Source of the DNA: Candidatus Uhrbacteria bacterium RIFCSPHIGHO2_02_FULL_53_13
Lineage (GTDB): Bacteria > Patescibacteriota > Patescibacteriia > UBA9934 > UBA11717
Length of the DNA: 19,310 bases
NCBI GenBank assembly: GCA_001791035.1
Contig: MGDX01000033.1
Location: 2,717 to 22,026, forward strand
Direction of reading: 5' to 3'
This document shows positions 1 through 7,149 of the stretch, piece by piece. A program made the translations under genes and the position numbers. The notes below the pieces were generated by a model. It worked only from the letters and a program-made list of their open reading frames with translations, was not told the origin of the DNA and did no database searches. The number at the start of each line of letters is the position of its first letter. The stretch's first letter is position 1.

Positions 1-275
1 GCCGACGCCAAACCGTCTTGTTGCTTCAGTCGTTTAGTAAAATAGGGGATGAATCCCGCCGAAAGCGCGCCCAGCACGATAAAGCTGTACACCAAATCCG
101 GTACGCGAAACGCGGCGTAGTACGCGTCGAGTTCCGTGCCCGCGCCGAACGTGCCGGCAAGCATGCGATCGCGCACGAGTCCAAGCACGCGGCTTGCAAG
201 TGCGGTCGCTCCGAGCAAAACCGCTGCCCCAAACACGGACAGCGTTGACGGTAACCATTTATGATTCTCGGGCAT
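1..275 (-). CDS. murJ: Lipid II flippase MurJ (MviN family), N-terminal part only
   Basis: This is the first 91 codons of a gene cut by the left edge of the window. MurJ flips the peptidoglycan precursor lipid II across the inner membrane. After a short cytoplasmic start (MPENHKWLPST) comes a hydrophobic segment (about residues 12-28), then the family signature: ASRVLGLVRDRMLAGTFGAG at about 27-46, ELDAYYAAFRVPDLVYSF after it, and LGALSAGFIPYFTK near the end. The arginine-rich RVLGLVRDR loop and the AYYAAFRVPDL segment are characteristic of MurJ. The ATG at 275 lies 17 bases inside the 3' end of the preceding TSP3-PKD gene, so translation is probably coupled. It is the last visible gene of an envelope operon. 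Identification is confident despite the truncation. Confidence 0.9.
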   Translation of the reverse strand, partial: MPENHKWLPSTLSVFGAAVLLGATALASRVLGLVRDRMLAGTFGAGTELDAYYAAFRVPDLVYSFIVLGALSAGFIPYFTKRLKQQDGLAS

Positions 276-1440
276 TGAGCGTCAAACGCGCGATTGAGGC
301 AATGCTCAACAAGAATACGAGCGCCAACACCACAAGAAACGCCAAAAATACGGGATTGGCGATGTGAAAAAATGAAATCGTAATCGGCACCGAATCCTCA
401 TCGACTTGTCCGGCTTGATTGGTCACTTGCAATTGCACCGTATAGTTTCCCGAGCCTGGAAACACGTGTTGAACCACCGCCGCATCAGATGTTGACCCAT
501 CGCCAAAATTCCATTGCACAAACACGGGATTGACGTCCGTTTGCAGAGCCTCAAACGTAAATGTATCCCAAGAGTTTTGCGTCACGGTAAAGATTGCTTT
601 TGGAGAGAGCCTTACCGTTTCCGCCACAGAATCTTCTGCATCGTCACCTTGTTCACCCAGCTGACCAAATACACGAAATCGAGGGCGTGACTCGCTCGTG
701 GCAGACGAATCGCTACGGCTTGAAGACCCGGTCGCATCTGTTGATGATCCCAGAGGAGCGCTCGTTGGTGCTTGCACACTTGACGGTGTCGGCACCGATT
801 CGCTTGGCACGATCGGCGTTGGAACAAGCGGCTCGTCGTCGTCTTTGTCGTTCAAGCCATCGTCGTCTGTATCCCGCTTTTCTGGTTTTGTTCCCAACTC
901 CACTTCAAGCTCATCGGTGAGTCCGTCGTTATCATCGTCAATGTCGCACGCATCCCCCACGCCATCGCCATCGGTATCGCGCTGATCCGCGTTCGCGACC
1001 TTGACGCAATTATCTTGACTATTCAGCACTCCGTCATGATCACTGTCGGGAATCGGCTGTCGCTGAACGGTTTGCGCCCAGTTATTGTTGGCGTTTGAGT
1101 CCTGCGGATTTGTATCGTTGATACGCGCCGCCACGTTGAACGGTCCTGCGGGAATCGTCACGTCCACAAACACTTCCTCGTCAAACCCATTCGCCGGAAG
1201 TGAAATCGGACGATCATTCTCAATTTGCGTATCTCCCATGTAAAATCCGACCGTCCCCGTCACATCCACATCGCCAAAATTGCGCACGCGCGCATACACG
1301 CGCACGACATCGCCAACATAGAGCATCTCTTGTGAAAAGTAGATGCCGCTCCCCGAAAAACCAACATCGGCCGTTCCCGCATATGCGGAAAATGGCACAG
1401 GCATCAAAGCCAGCAAAGAAATGAGAGCGAGTCGCTTCAT
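259..1440 (-). CDS. Secreted TSP3-repeat and PKD-domain protein with C-terminal membrane anchor
   Basis: A 393-residue surface protein of unknown role. In order it shows: a signal peptide (residues 1-21, cleavage near AYA|GT); a CARDB-like beta-sandwich (about 24-118, with VGDVVRVYARVRNFG); thrombospondin type-3 calcium-binding repeats (about 131-203, with DSDHDGVLNSQDNC, DTDGDGVGDACDIDDDNDG, DTDDDGLNDKDDD); a Ser/Thr/Pro-rich linker (about 206-252); a PKD domain (about 281-355, hallmark WNFGDGS at 310-316); and one membrane helix (about 363-385) with a short basic tail. The protein is therefore probably exported and held by its C-terminus, with a calcium-stiffened stalk. Its start overlaps the stop of the upstream glycosyltransferase gene as ATGA, and murJ starts inside its 3' end. 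The operon context suggests a cell-wall or surface-layer role; this is inference. Confidence 0.85.
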   Translation of the reverse strand: MKRLALISLLALMPVPFSAYAGTADVGFSGSGIYFSQEMLYVGDVVRVYARVRNFGDVDVTGTVGFYMGDTQIENDRPISLPANGFDEEVFVDVTIPAGPFNVAARINDTNPQDSNANNNWAQTVQRQPIPDSDHDGVLNSQDNCVKVANADQRDTDGDGVGDACDIDDDNDGLTDELEVELGTKPEKRDTDDDGLNDKDDDEPLVPTPIVPSESVPTPSSVQAPTSAPLGSSTDATGSSSRSDSSATSESRPRFRVFGQLGEQGDDAEDSVAETVRLSPKAIFTVTQNSWDTFTFEALQTDVNPVFVQWNFGDGSTSDAAVVQHVFPGSGNYTVQLQVTNQAGQVDEDSVPITISFFHIANPVFLAFLVVLALVFLLSIASIARLTLNARES

Positions 1441-2150
1441 GTGCGATCGTTATCGTAGTTGTAGTCGTACGGAATGCGTCCGTTGCGAATGGGACCCTTA
1501 CGAACGATGTGCGCCTCCGCGCGCAGATATTTGAGCGCCATGCGCCTGCGTCCTTCCTTATCCATACGCCGCGTAGATACGTAAATCGGAAACGCCTTGA
1601 GTATACCAAAATTTCCAATCTCTGAACCGCGCCGCACGTAATCCACATCTTCGGCGAGCGTAATGCTTTCGTCAAAGCCGTCAAGCGCTAGATGAATGTA
1701 ACGCTTGGAAAACAAACACGCGCCGGCCGCATGTGGATGAAACGACACGGTGACGCGAACATACCAGTTGTACACACGATGCATGGCGCGATCGAGAAAA
1801 CGTCCCTGGTACGGCAGAACGCGCACCGCCATTACATCGAGCTGGCGAAGGCGCATTTCTTTGAGCGCGTCGCGCAAAAAATGTTTGGACGGCAACCGCA
1901 CGTCGGCGTCCAAAAAGAGCAAGAGGTCGCCGCGCGCGTGTTCCACTCCCACATTGCGCCCTTCCCCCGGTGATCCACCGTTCACTATACGCGCCTTGTA
2001 GCGCGCCGCGATGTCGCGCGTGCGATCCGTGGAACGCGCATCGGCCACAATGATTTCCGTATCACGAAATGACTGCGCGGCAAGCTCCTTGAGGAGTGCG
2101 CCTAAATGCGCTTCTTCGTTTTTTGTAGGGATGATGATGGAGAGAAACAT
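1437..2150 (-). CDS. Glycosyltransferase family 2
   Basis: A 237-residue GT-A fold glycosyltransferase. It starts directly with the nucleotide-sugar binding strand MFLSIIIPTKNEE (1-13). The first acidic motif follows (VADARSTD, 35-42), then the metal-binding DAD (FLDADV, 79-84) and the probable catalytic-base region LAEDVDYVRR (165-174). No membrane helix is seen, so it is probably cytoplasmic or peripheral. Substrate and acceptor cannot be told; its neighbours (anchored surface protein, MurJ) suggest cell-wall or surface glycan work. Its TGA stop overlaps the next gene's ATG by four bases. It starts 11 bases after the end of the RNA methyltransferase gene. The family call is safe and the specific function is unknown. 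Confidence 0.88.
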   Translation of the reverse strand: MFLSIIIPTKNEEAHLGALLKELAAQSFRDTEIIVADARSTDRTRDIAARYKARIVNGGSPGEGRNVGVEHARGDLLLFLDADVRLPSKHFLRDALKEMRLRQLDVMAVRVLPYQGRFLDRAMHRVYNWYVRVTVSFHPHAAGACLFSKRYIHLALDGFDESITLAEDVDYVRRGSEIGNFGILKAFPIYVSTRRMDKEGRRRMALKYLRAEAHIVRKGPIRNGRIPYDYNYDNDRT

Positions 2151-2161
2151 ACCCTTTCATG

Positions 2162-2617
2162 CTAACACCGAGTGCGAATTGCATACAGAGCAACGCCCGA
2201 GGCCACGGCAACGTTGAGCGAACTCTTCTGCCCATACATGGGAATGTATGCTCGATCAGTGGCAAGCGCCATGAGCGGCGCACTAAGCCCGTCCGGTTCG
2301 TTGCCAACCAGCACGGCGTACGATTGTTTTGGATCGAACACATGCTCGGAAAGCGATGTAAAAGACGCATCGCTTTCAAAGGCCAAAATACTCACTCCTT
2401 CCGCCTTGAGACGAACAATCACTTCCTCCACATTCCGCGCATGCGACCAAGGGACCAATTGCTCTGCTCCAAGCGAAACCTTGGCGATCTCTACGCGCGG
2501 CGGCGTCCCCGTATACCCCGTCAAATACAGGTGATCGACGCCAAACGCATCCGCATTACGAAACATGGAACCGACGTTATAGAGACTGCGAATGTTGTGC
2601 GCAATGAGGTATAGCAT
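2162..2617 (-). CDS. SpoU/TrmH-family RNA 2'-O-methyltransferase
   Basis: A 151-residue SPOUT-class methyltransferase using S-adenosylmethionine. The three family motifs are visible: motif 1 near the start (NIRSLYNVGSMFRNADAFG, about residues 8-26), motif 2 (VLVGNEPDGLS, about 121-131) and motif 3 (IPMYGQKSSLNVAVASG, about 145-161), which together make the trefoil-knot cofactor site. There is no N-terminal RNA-binding extension, as in short TrmH/TrmL-like enzymes, so the rRNA or tRNA target position cannot be assigned. I chose the ATG at 2617; a TTG two codons earlier is possible. It heads the minus-strand envelope operon and is divergent from era, with a short repeat-rich spacer between them. 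Confidence 0.87.
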   Translation of the reverse strand: MLYLIAHNIRSLYNVGSMFRNADAFGVDHLYLTGYTGTPPRVEIAKVSLGAEQLVPWSHARNVEEVIVRLKAEGVSILAFESDASFTSLSEHVFDPKQSYAVLVGNEPDGLSAPLMALATDRAYIPMYGQKSSLNVAVASGVALYAIRTRC

Positions 2618-2662
2618 GTACAAGATACGGTGTATGATGTATCAAGTATCATGTATTCCCTA
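2618..2662. repeat. Degenerate short direct repeats between trmH-like gene and era
   Basis: The spacer between the divergent starts is built from variants of TGTATCA / GTATCATG / AGATAC in near-tandem order (for example GTATGATGTATC then AAGTATCATGTATTC). No clean promoter or ribosome site stands out within it. It resembles a decayed tandem repeat. Any role in transcription of either gene is unproven. Confidence 0.4.
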
Positions 2663-2687
2663 TATGATCAAGACTGCCATCACATCT

Positions 2688-3536
2688 ATGAAAACAGGTT
2701 TTGTCACAATTTTTGGACGTTCGAACGTTGGAAAGTCTACACTCTTGAATTCGCTCGTCGGCACCAAGCTGGCCATTACGTCGCCTAAGCCTCAAACGAC
2801 GCGCCAACAGATTCAAGGAGTGGTGCACGATCCACGAGGACAAATTGTGTTCGTGGACACTCCGGGCATTTTCACGTCATCACGCGACCGCCTGTCCAAA
2901 TCGCTCAACGCCTCTGCCGAGGCTGCGCTCAAAGACATTGATGTCATTGTGCATGTAGTTGATCCCACACGCGCAATTGGGCCGGAAGATAAACGCATTT
3001 TCTCTATTTTGGATAAGATCAGCACTCCAAAAATCATGGTCATTAATAAGATGGACATGTACAAACCAACCTATCTGCCTTTCTTTGAACAGGAGGGTGA
3101 GCGCTATAATGCCGTGATAAAGCTCTCTGGAAAAACCGGCGCTCATACGGGTACTTTGGTGAACACCATTTTTGAACACCTCCACGAGGGACAGCCGCTA
3201 TACGCTGAAGGACAGCTAACAAACATGGATCAGAAATTCTGGTTTGCCGAGCTCATTCGCGAAAAGCTGTTTTTGCGTTTGCACGACGAAGTGCCGTATA
3301 TCTTGACGGTAGTCGTAGATGAAATCACACAGAGAGATAACGGTATGCTTTATCTGCAAGCGCGCATTTTAGTGTCCTCTGAACGTTATAAACGCATCGT
3401 GATTGGACAAGGGGGTCGCGGCATCAAGGAGATTGGCCAATCCGCACGCCGCGAACTTGAACAAGTCACCGCCGGCAAAGTGTACTTGGACCTCACCGTC
3501 GAAACCGATCCGCACTGGATGCAGACGCTAGCGTAA
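2688..3536 (+). CDS. era: GTPase Era (16S rRNA maturation / 30S assembly)
   Basis: Era binds the 3' end of 16S rRNA and helps mature the small ribosomal subunit. From the ATG at 2688 it is 282 residues, near the usual 290-300. G1 is GRSNVGKST (10-18), with Ser where Pro is usual; G2 lies in KPQTTRQQ (34-41); G3 is DTPG (57-60); G4 is NKMD (120-123); G5 reads LSGK (146-149) instead of the common SAL/SAK. The C-terminal KH domain is complete, with its GQGGRGIKEIG loop at 240-250. The open frame extends upstream to 2592, but that would overlap the divergent gene and adds nothing Era-like. ATG 2664 is the other possible start. No Shine-Dalgarno sequence is seen. It ends just before a strong hairpin. 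Confidence 0.93.
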   Translation: MKTGFVTIFGRSNVGKSTLLNSLVGTKLAITSPKPQTTRQQIQGVVHDPRGQIVFVDTPGIFTSSRDRLSKSLNASAEAALKDIDVIVHVVDPTRAIGPEDKRIFSILDKISTPKIMVINKMDMYKPTYLPFFEQEGERYNAVIKLSGKTGAHTGTLVNTIFEHLHEGQPLYAEGQLTNMDQKFWFAELIREKLFLRLHDEVPYILTVVVDEITQRDNGMLYLQARILVSSERYKRIVIGQGGRGIKEIGQSARRELEQVTAGKVYLDLTVETDPHWMQTLA

Positions 3537-3582
3537 GATTGCTTCGCGACTTGATGCTCGGGGCAGGTTCTGCGAAGCAATC
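3537..3582. terminator. Perfect 11-bp hairpin between convergent era and thioredoxin-like genes
   Basis: GATTGCTTCGC (3537-3547) pairs perfectly with GCGAAGCAATC (3572-3582) around a 24-base loop. It begins on the first base after the era stop and lies 17 bases before the stop of the convergent minus-strand gene, so it can end transcripts from both sides. There is no long U-tract. The stem sequence GATTGCTTCGC also matches a dispersed-repeat family seen again near 13056-13081. Confidence 0.65.
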
Positions 3583-3599
3583 AAAAGCTAGCCCAATCT

Positions 3600-3869
3600 T
3601 TAGTGCTCGATGGGTTTGCCGGCGGCCCAGTCGCGTAACGTGGCCTCATTCGTAGATCCGCAAATCCATTGATCACTTTTTGTGTTCACGAAAAATGGCA
3701 CTCCCGGACAGTGGTTCTTGTTTGCTTCCTCCATTTTTGCCGCATTGTCCTTGTCATCCCAAACTTCAAACTTCTCGATGGGAATCCCTTCGCCAATCAG
3801 TTTATCGACAATCGGCATCATTTCGATACAATGGGGACATGTTTTGCCGTAAAATTCGTACAACGCCAT
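3600..3869 (-). CDS. Small thioredoxin/glutaredoxin-fold protein with CPHC motif
   Basis: An 89-residue protein starting MALYEFYGKTCPHCIEMMP. The beta-strand then CPHC redox motif (residues 11-14) and the cis-proline segment CPGVPFFVN mark a minimal thioredoxin fold. A second cysteine pair region (NHCPGVP and QWICGS) is also present. CPHC is the active site of DsbA-like and some glutaredoxin-like oxidoreductases; the substrate is unknown. The ATG at 3869 is preferred. A longer frame from 3950 would add a hydrophobic N-terminus, but it would overlap the divergent membrane-protein gene and probably only mirrors that gene's own membrane helix. It converges on era across a hairpin. Confidence 0.8.
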   Translation of the reverse strand: MALYEFYGKTCPHCIEMMPIVDKLIGEGIPIEKFEVWDDKDNAAKMEEANKNHCPGVPFFVNTKSDQWICGSTNEATLRDWAAGKPIEH

Positions 3870-3873
3870 ATCT

Positions 3874-4452
3874 ATGGAAACTACAAATAAGGAAACACAG
3901 TATAACATGATCGTTTGGCTCACCATCGCGATAGCTATTTTAGTGAGCATTCTCCTTTTTTCGCGATTACGGTTTACTGCGCCGCCACACTTTACGATAG
4001 AGTCGGCCGGTGACGCGTTTTTGGACGGTCACACGCGAAAAGATGCTCGTGTGGGCAAACCGGTTCCCGCCGGTATGGTGGTCGTCACGCAGGGCGACGC
4101 GCTCACGATGGCATACGGCGACACGCGAATAACGCTTCAACCAAACGTCACGATGCGCGTCCGCGAGGTCACCGATGGGCGTATCTCTCTCCTTGCAACG
4201 CGTGGTACGTTTTTTGTCGAGCCTGGAACGAATAGCAATGTAGAAGTATGCACGCGCCGCGTATGCGCCAACGCTACAAACCCTCTCATGGTGGAGTATG
4301 TCACTCCAGGAGAAATCGCGCACATACGACCAACTGCGTTGACACATGTCGTGTACAACGATAGAACGCAAACCATTCACGAAGGCGACGAGTTCGTTGT
4401 CGATGAGCTTGCACAAACCGTCACTCTCAACGGCACTGTCATTGAATGGTGA
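3874..4452 (+). CDS. FecR-like domain protein with N-terminal membrane anchor
   Basis: A 192-residue protein with one membrane helix (about 13-30: IVWLTIAIAILVSILLFS) followed by an extracytoplasmic beta-rich domain. The segment GDAFLDGHTRKDARVGKPV then VTQGDALTMAYGDTRITLQP resembles the FecR domain, in which a repeated beta-sheet senses or binds surface ligands. LATRGTFFVEP and the C-terminal strands fit the same fold. No sigma-factor gene is next to it, so a classical FecR signalling role is not supported. ATG 3907, right at the helix, is an alternative start. The 3' end overlaps the convergent metallo-beta-lactamase gene by 14 bases. The function is unknown and the domain call is moderate. 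Confidence 0.65.
   Translation: METTNKETQYNMIVWLTIAIAILVSILLFSRLRFTAPPHFTIESAGDAFLDGHTRKDARVGKPVPAGMVVVTQGDALTMAYGDTRITLQPNVTMRVREVTDGRISLLATRGTFFVEPGTNSNVEVCTRRVCANATNPLMVEYVTPGEIAHIRPTALTHVVYNDRTQTIHEGDEFVVDELAQTVTLNGTVIEW
3899..3907 (-). promoter_or_regulatory. Extended -10 promoter element for the thioredoxin-like gene
   Basis: On the minus strand the sequence reads TGTTATACT, an extended -10 (TGn plus TATACT), about 30 bases upstream of the ATG at 3869. No good -35 is visible, which extended -10 promoters tolerate. It lies inside the first codons of the divergent gene if that gene starts at 3874. Confidence 0.4.
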
Positions 4453-5785
4453 TCCAATCGCCTTGTGACGGCGTTTCGGGACGCGCCAAACCTTGGCGTT
4501 CGAGATGTTCTTGAAATGCTGTCTTCGCCCCCGTGTCACCGTGCGTCAACACAACCTTTTTAGGCCTTCCTTCTTTGAGCCATCGCGTCAATTTATCAAA
4601 ATCGGCATGCGCGCTATAACTGTCAATCTTCTCGATTTCACAGCGCACATCCACGGAATAATCCATAATGTAAACAGGGCTCTCGCCGTCTTGAATCTGT
4701 CGACCAAGCGTCCCTTCCGCCTGATACCCAATAATGAGGAGTCCGTTGTTTGCATCGTCCAGATAGCGCACCAAATGATGTTGAATACGGCCGGCGTCCA
4801 TCATCCCCGCGCCCGCAATAATCACTTTTGGCGTCGGCGCGTCGTTGATGCGTTTGGACTCCTGCACCGTTTCCGTAATCTCGAGTCCGCGAAACTGAAA
4901 AAAGTCATCGTCGGAAAATCCTGGAGGAAACTTCAAATCAAGCTCCTCTCGATACTTCTCGTACAAATGCGTGGCGCCAATCCCAAGCGGAGAGTCCAAA
5001 TACACTCGATCGAGCTCCAATCCATCGCGTTCCACAAGAAGATTCAAGTCAAACAGCAATTCCTGCGTGCGTTCAACGGAAAATGCCGGGATCATCAGCA
5101 CGCCTTTGCGGCTCACAACGCGCGACACAAACGCTTTGAGCTTTTGCAGGCGATCTTTCGTCGGAGAATGAAGCCGATTACCGTACGTTGATTCACACAC
5201 CACAACATCGAGTTTCATTGGAAGTGCGTCGGTCGCAGGCAAAATCGGCACGTCGTCGTTGCCAACGTCGCCGCTAAAGACTACACGCTGACCTTCCGCC
5301 TCAACCAAAACGAACGCACTTCCCAAAATGTGGCCCGAGTTGAAAAGCGTGATGCGCACGCCGTCTAAAACTTCCACGGCATCGCGATACGCCACCGTGC
5401 GCCACTGACGCAGGACGCGCTCGACATCCTCTTCTCGGTAGAGCGGCTCGACGTGACAGCGCTCAACCTCTTCCTGCATGATGGTAAAGGCATCCTCAAG
5501 AATAAGCTCGCACAAATCGCGCGTCGGCGCCGTGGAAAAAATAGGCGCCCACGCGCCTTGCGCAAACAGGCGCGGGAGACGGCCGTGATGATCAACATGC
5601 GCATGCGTGATACAAATCGCATTCACAGACGACGGATCAAATCCAAAGTCCGCCGCGTTAGCCGTTGAACACATGCGATTTTCCTGAAACAGTCCGCAGT
5701 CGATAAGAAGATTACCCGATGACGTTTCAACGAGATAGCACGATCCCGTCACCCCGTTCGCCGCTCCAAAAAAACCGATACGCAT
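4439..5785 (-). CDS. Beta-CASP metallo-beta-lactamase RNA-processing nuclease (CPSF73/YSH1-like)
   Basis: A 448-residue zinc nuclease of the beta-CASP group, which cuts or trims RNA. The metallo-beta-lactamase motifs are intact: HAHVDH (61-66), SGHILGSA (150-157) and SGDVGND (171-177). The beta-CASP motifs follow: acidic motif A in CESTYGN (197-203), the SAHAD histidine motif (391-395) and the final histidine in VVLTHGD (411-417), within an RMMBL-type C-terminus. Gaps between motifs suit the CPSF-like subgroup more than RNase J, which carries an extra C-terminal domain absent here. I chose ATG 5785 (MRIGFFGAANGVTGSCY), one base after the upstream MazG-like stop; the frame extends seven codons further. 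Cytoplasmic; no signal sequence. Confidence 0.9.
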   Translation of the reverse strand: MRIGFFGAANGVTGSCYLVETSSGNLLIDCGLFQENRMCSTANAADFGFDPSSVNAICITHAHVDHHGRLPRLFAQGAWAPIFSTAPTRDLCELILEDAFTIMQEEVERCHVEPLYREEDVERVLRQWRTVAYRDAVEVLDGVRITLFNSGHILGSAFVLVEAEGQRVVFSGDVGNDDVPILPATDALPMKLDVVVCESTYGNRLHSPTKDRLQKLKAFVSRVVSRKGVLMIPAFSVERTQELLFDLNLLVERDGLELDRVYLDSPLGIGATHLYEKYREELDLKFPPGFSDDDFFQFRGLEITETVQESKRINDAPTPKVIIAGAGMMDAGRIQHHLVRYLDDANNGLLIIGYQAEGTLGRQIQDGESPVYIMDYSVDVRCEIEKIDSYSAHADFDKLTRWLKEGRPKKVVLTHGDTGAKTAFQEHLERQGLARPETPSQGDWITIQ

Positions 5786-5786
5786 A

Positions 5787-6104
5787 CTATTCCGTTGTAG
5801 ATTCAAGAAAAATTCGCTTCAAAAACCCACCTCTCTCTTGCGCTTTCTGTAAGCGCGCGGACTCAATGTCATCAAACGATACGCCGAGTACTTCGCACAA
5901 TGCGTGCATCACCTCCAAAACGTCCGCCAACTCATTGGGATCATTGTGCTCAAGAAATTCATTCACCTCCTCTTGCAGTTTTTGCCGCAACAAATCGCAA
6001 TACTCCTCCTGTGTTGCGATGCGCGTCGCGCACTCCGCTCCGTTCAAACGGATGATTTCCGGAATGCGATCACGCACGAGTTTGTGATATTCCACGGTGG
6101 ACAT
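5787..6104 (-). CDS. MazG-like / phosphoribosyl-ATP pyrophosphohydrolase-like NTP pyrophosphatase
   Basis: A 105-residue all-alpha NTP pyrophosphohydrolase. The N-terminus YHKLVRDRIPEII is the signature of the short house-cleaning subgroup related to HisE/MazG. The magnesium-binding acids are in place: KLQEEVNEF (42-50, giving ExxxE) and NELADVLEV (57-65, giving ExxD). The C-terminal ERGGFLKR is also typical. No other histidine-biosynthesis gene is nearby, so a role in removing aberrant nucleotides is more likely than HisE; this is inference. It is directly followed, one base apart, by the beta-CASP nuclease gene, so the two are probably co-transcribed. It is divergent from the dihydrouridine synthase gene, 32 bases away. 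Confidence 0.85.
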   Translation of the reverse strand: MSTVEYHKLVRDRIPEIIRLNGAECATRIATQEEYCDLLRQKLQEEVNEFLEHNDPNELADVLEVMHALCEVLGVSFDDIESARLQKAQERGGFLKRIFLESTTE

Positions 6105-6136
6105 AGCACTGATGTTCTGCTAGTGTTGCGCCCATT

Positions 6137-7147
6137 ATGACATTTTCTTGGAAAAATCTCGAGCGTCCGATTATCGTGCTGTCGCCGATGGCCGACATGA
6201 CCGATTCGGCGTTTTGCCAAACCGTCAAGGATGTTGCCAATCCGGTTGTGTTTCGTGAGATGGTGAGCGCCGAGGCGATGGTGCGTCAAAACGAGCGCAC
6301 ACAAGAAATGGCGGAATTTGTTGATGCCGAGCGGCCGATCATTCAGCAAATCTTTGGCGCCGATCCGGACACCATGACCAAAGCCGCGGCGATTGTGGAT
6401 TCCGAATATCATCCGGAAGGCATTGACATCAACATGGGATGTCCCGTGTACAAAATCACCTCGCAGTTCAATGGCGCCGCGCTGATGAAGGAGCCCGACT
6501 GCGCCGCGCGGATGATTCGGCAAATGAAAGCGGCAATCTCGGTACCGCTGTCGGTAAAAATTCGCGCCGGATGGGACAGTCCGAATGAGTGCCTCACGTT
6601 TTGCCGCATCGTGGAGGATGCAGGCGCCGACCTCATAACTGTTCACGGGCGTACGAAGGCGCAAGGGTACAGCGGCTACTCCAATTGGTCGGTGATACGT
6701 GAAGTCAAGCGCCGCGTTTCTATTCCGGTGTTAGCAAACGGCGACATCTTTAGTGCGCACGACGTGAAGCGCGTTCTTGAAATCACAGGCGCGGATGGCG
6801 TGCTTATTGCCCGCGGTGCGCTCGGCAATCCATGGATTTTTTCGCAAGCTCGCGAGCTTTTGCAAACGGGAGCCATTCAAACTATCCCCACCGTCGCCGA
6901 GCACTTTGCGCTGGTTCTGACGCACGCCAAACGCCATATTGCGCAATACGGACAGCGTGGTATTGTGACGTTTCGCAAACATCTCTCGTGGTACACAAAA
7001 GGAATGGAAGGCGCCAAAACATTTCGCAGTCGTCTTGTGCGCATTGCCACGTATGACGAGCTCGTTGCATTATTGCATCCTTACTTGACCAATCAGACTC
7101 CCATGCCCCTCACGCGCATGCCGTCTCCGCAACCCGAATCTTATTAA
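6137..7147 (+). CDS. dus: tRNA-dihydrouridine synthase (DusB-like)
   Basis: A 336-residue FMN enzyme that reduces specific uridines in tRNA to dihydrouridine. It shows the (beta/alpha)8 family landmarks in order: LSPMADMTDSAF (15-26), QQIFGADP (70-77), DINMGCPV with catalytic Cys102, KIRAGW (141-146), VHGRTKAQGYSG (169-180), VLANGDI (198-204) and GVLIARGALGNPWIF (221-235), the last two forming the FMN phosphate site. Length is normal. No Shine-Dalgarno site is seen. A weak promoter pair (TGGACA, 17 bases, TAGTGT at 6121-6126) would put the transcript start close to the ATG. The ATP-grasp gene starts two bases after its stop, implying an operon. DusA or DusC specificity cannot be excluded by eye. 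Confidence 0.93.
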   Translation: MTFSWKNLERPIIVLSPMADMTDSAFCQTVKDVANPVVFREMVSAEAMVRQNERTQEMAEFVDAERPIIQQIFGADPDTMTKAAAIVDSEYHPEGIDINMGCPVYKITSQFNGAALMKEPDCAARMIRQMKAAISVPLSVKIRAGWDSPNECLTFCRIVEDAGADLITVHGRTKAQGYSGYSNWSVIREVKRRVSIPVLANGDIFSAHDVKRVLEITGADGVLIARGALGNPWIFSQARELLQTGAIQTIPTVAEHFALVLTHAKRHIAQYGQRGIVTFRKHLSWYTKGMEGAKTFRSRLVRIATYDELVALLHPYLTNQTPMPLTRMPSPQPESY

Positions 7148-7149
7148 CT

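Noticed and set aside
3870..3950. Extended N-terminus (27 residues, hydrophobic) for the thioredoxin-like protein
   Set aside because: It overlaps the start and membrane helix of the divergent FecR-like gene and is probably its antisense shadow; the fold begins at ATG 3869.
4493..5191. Plus-strand 232-codon open frame
   Set aside because: It is antisense to the beta-CASP nuclease core, whose motifs are unmistakable.
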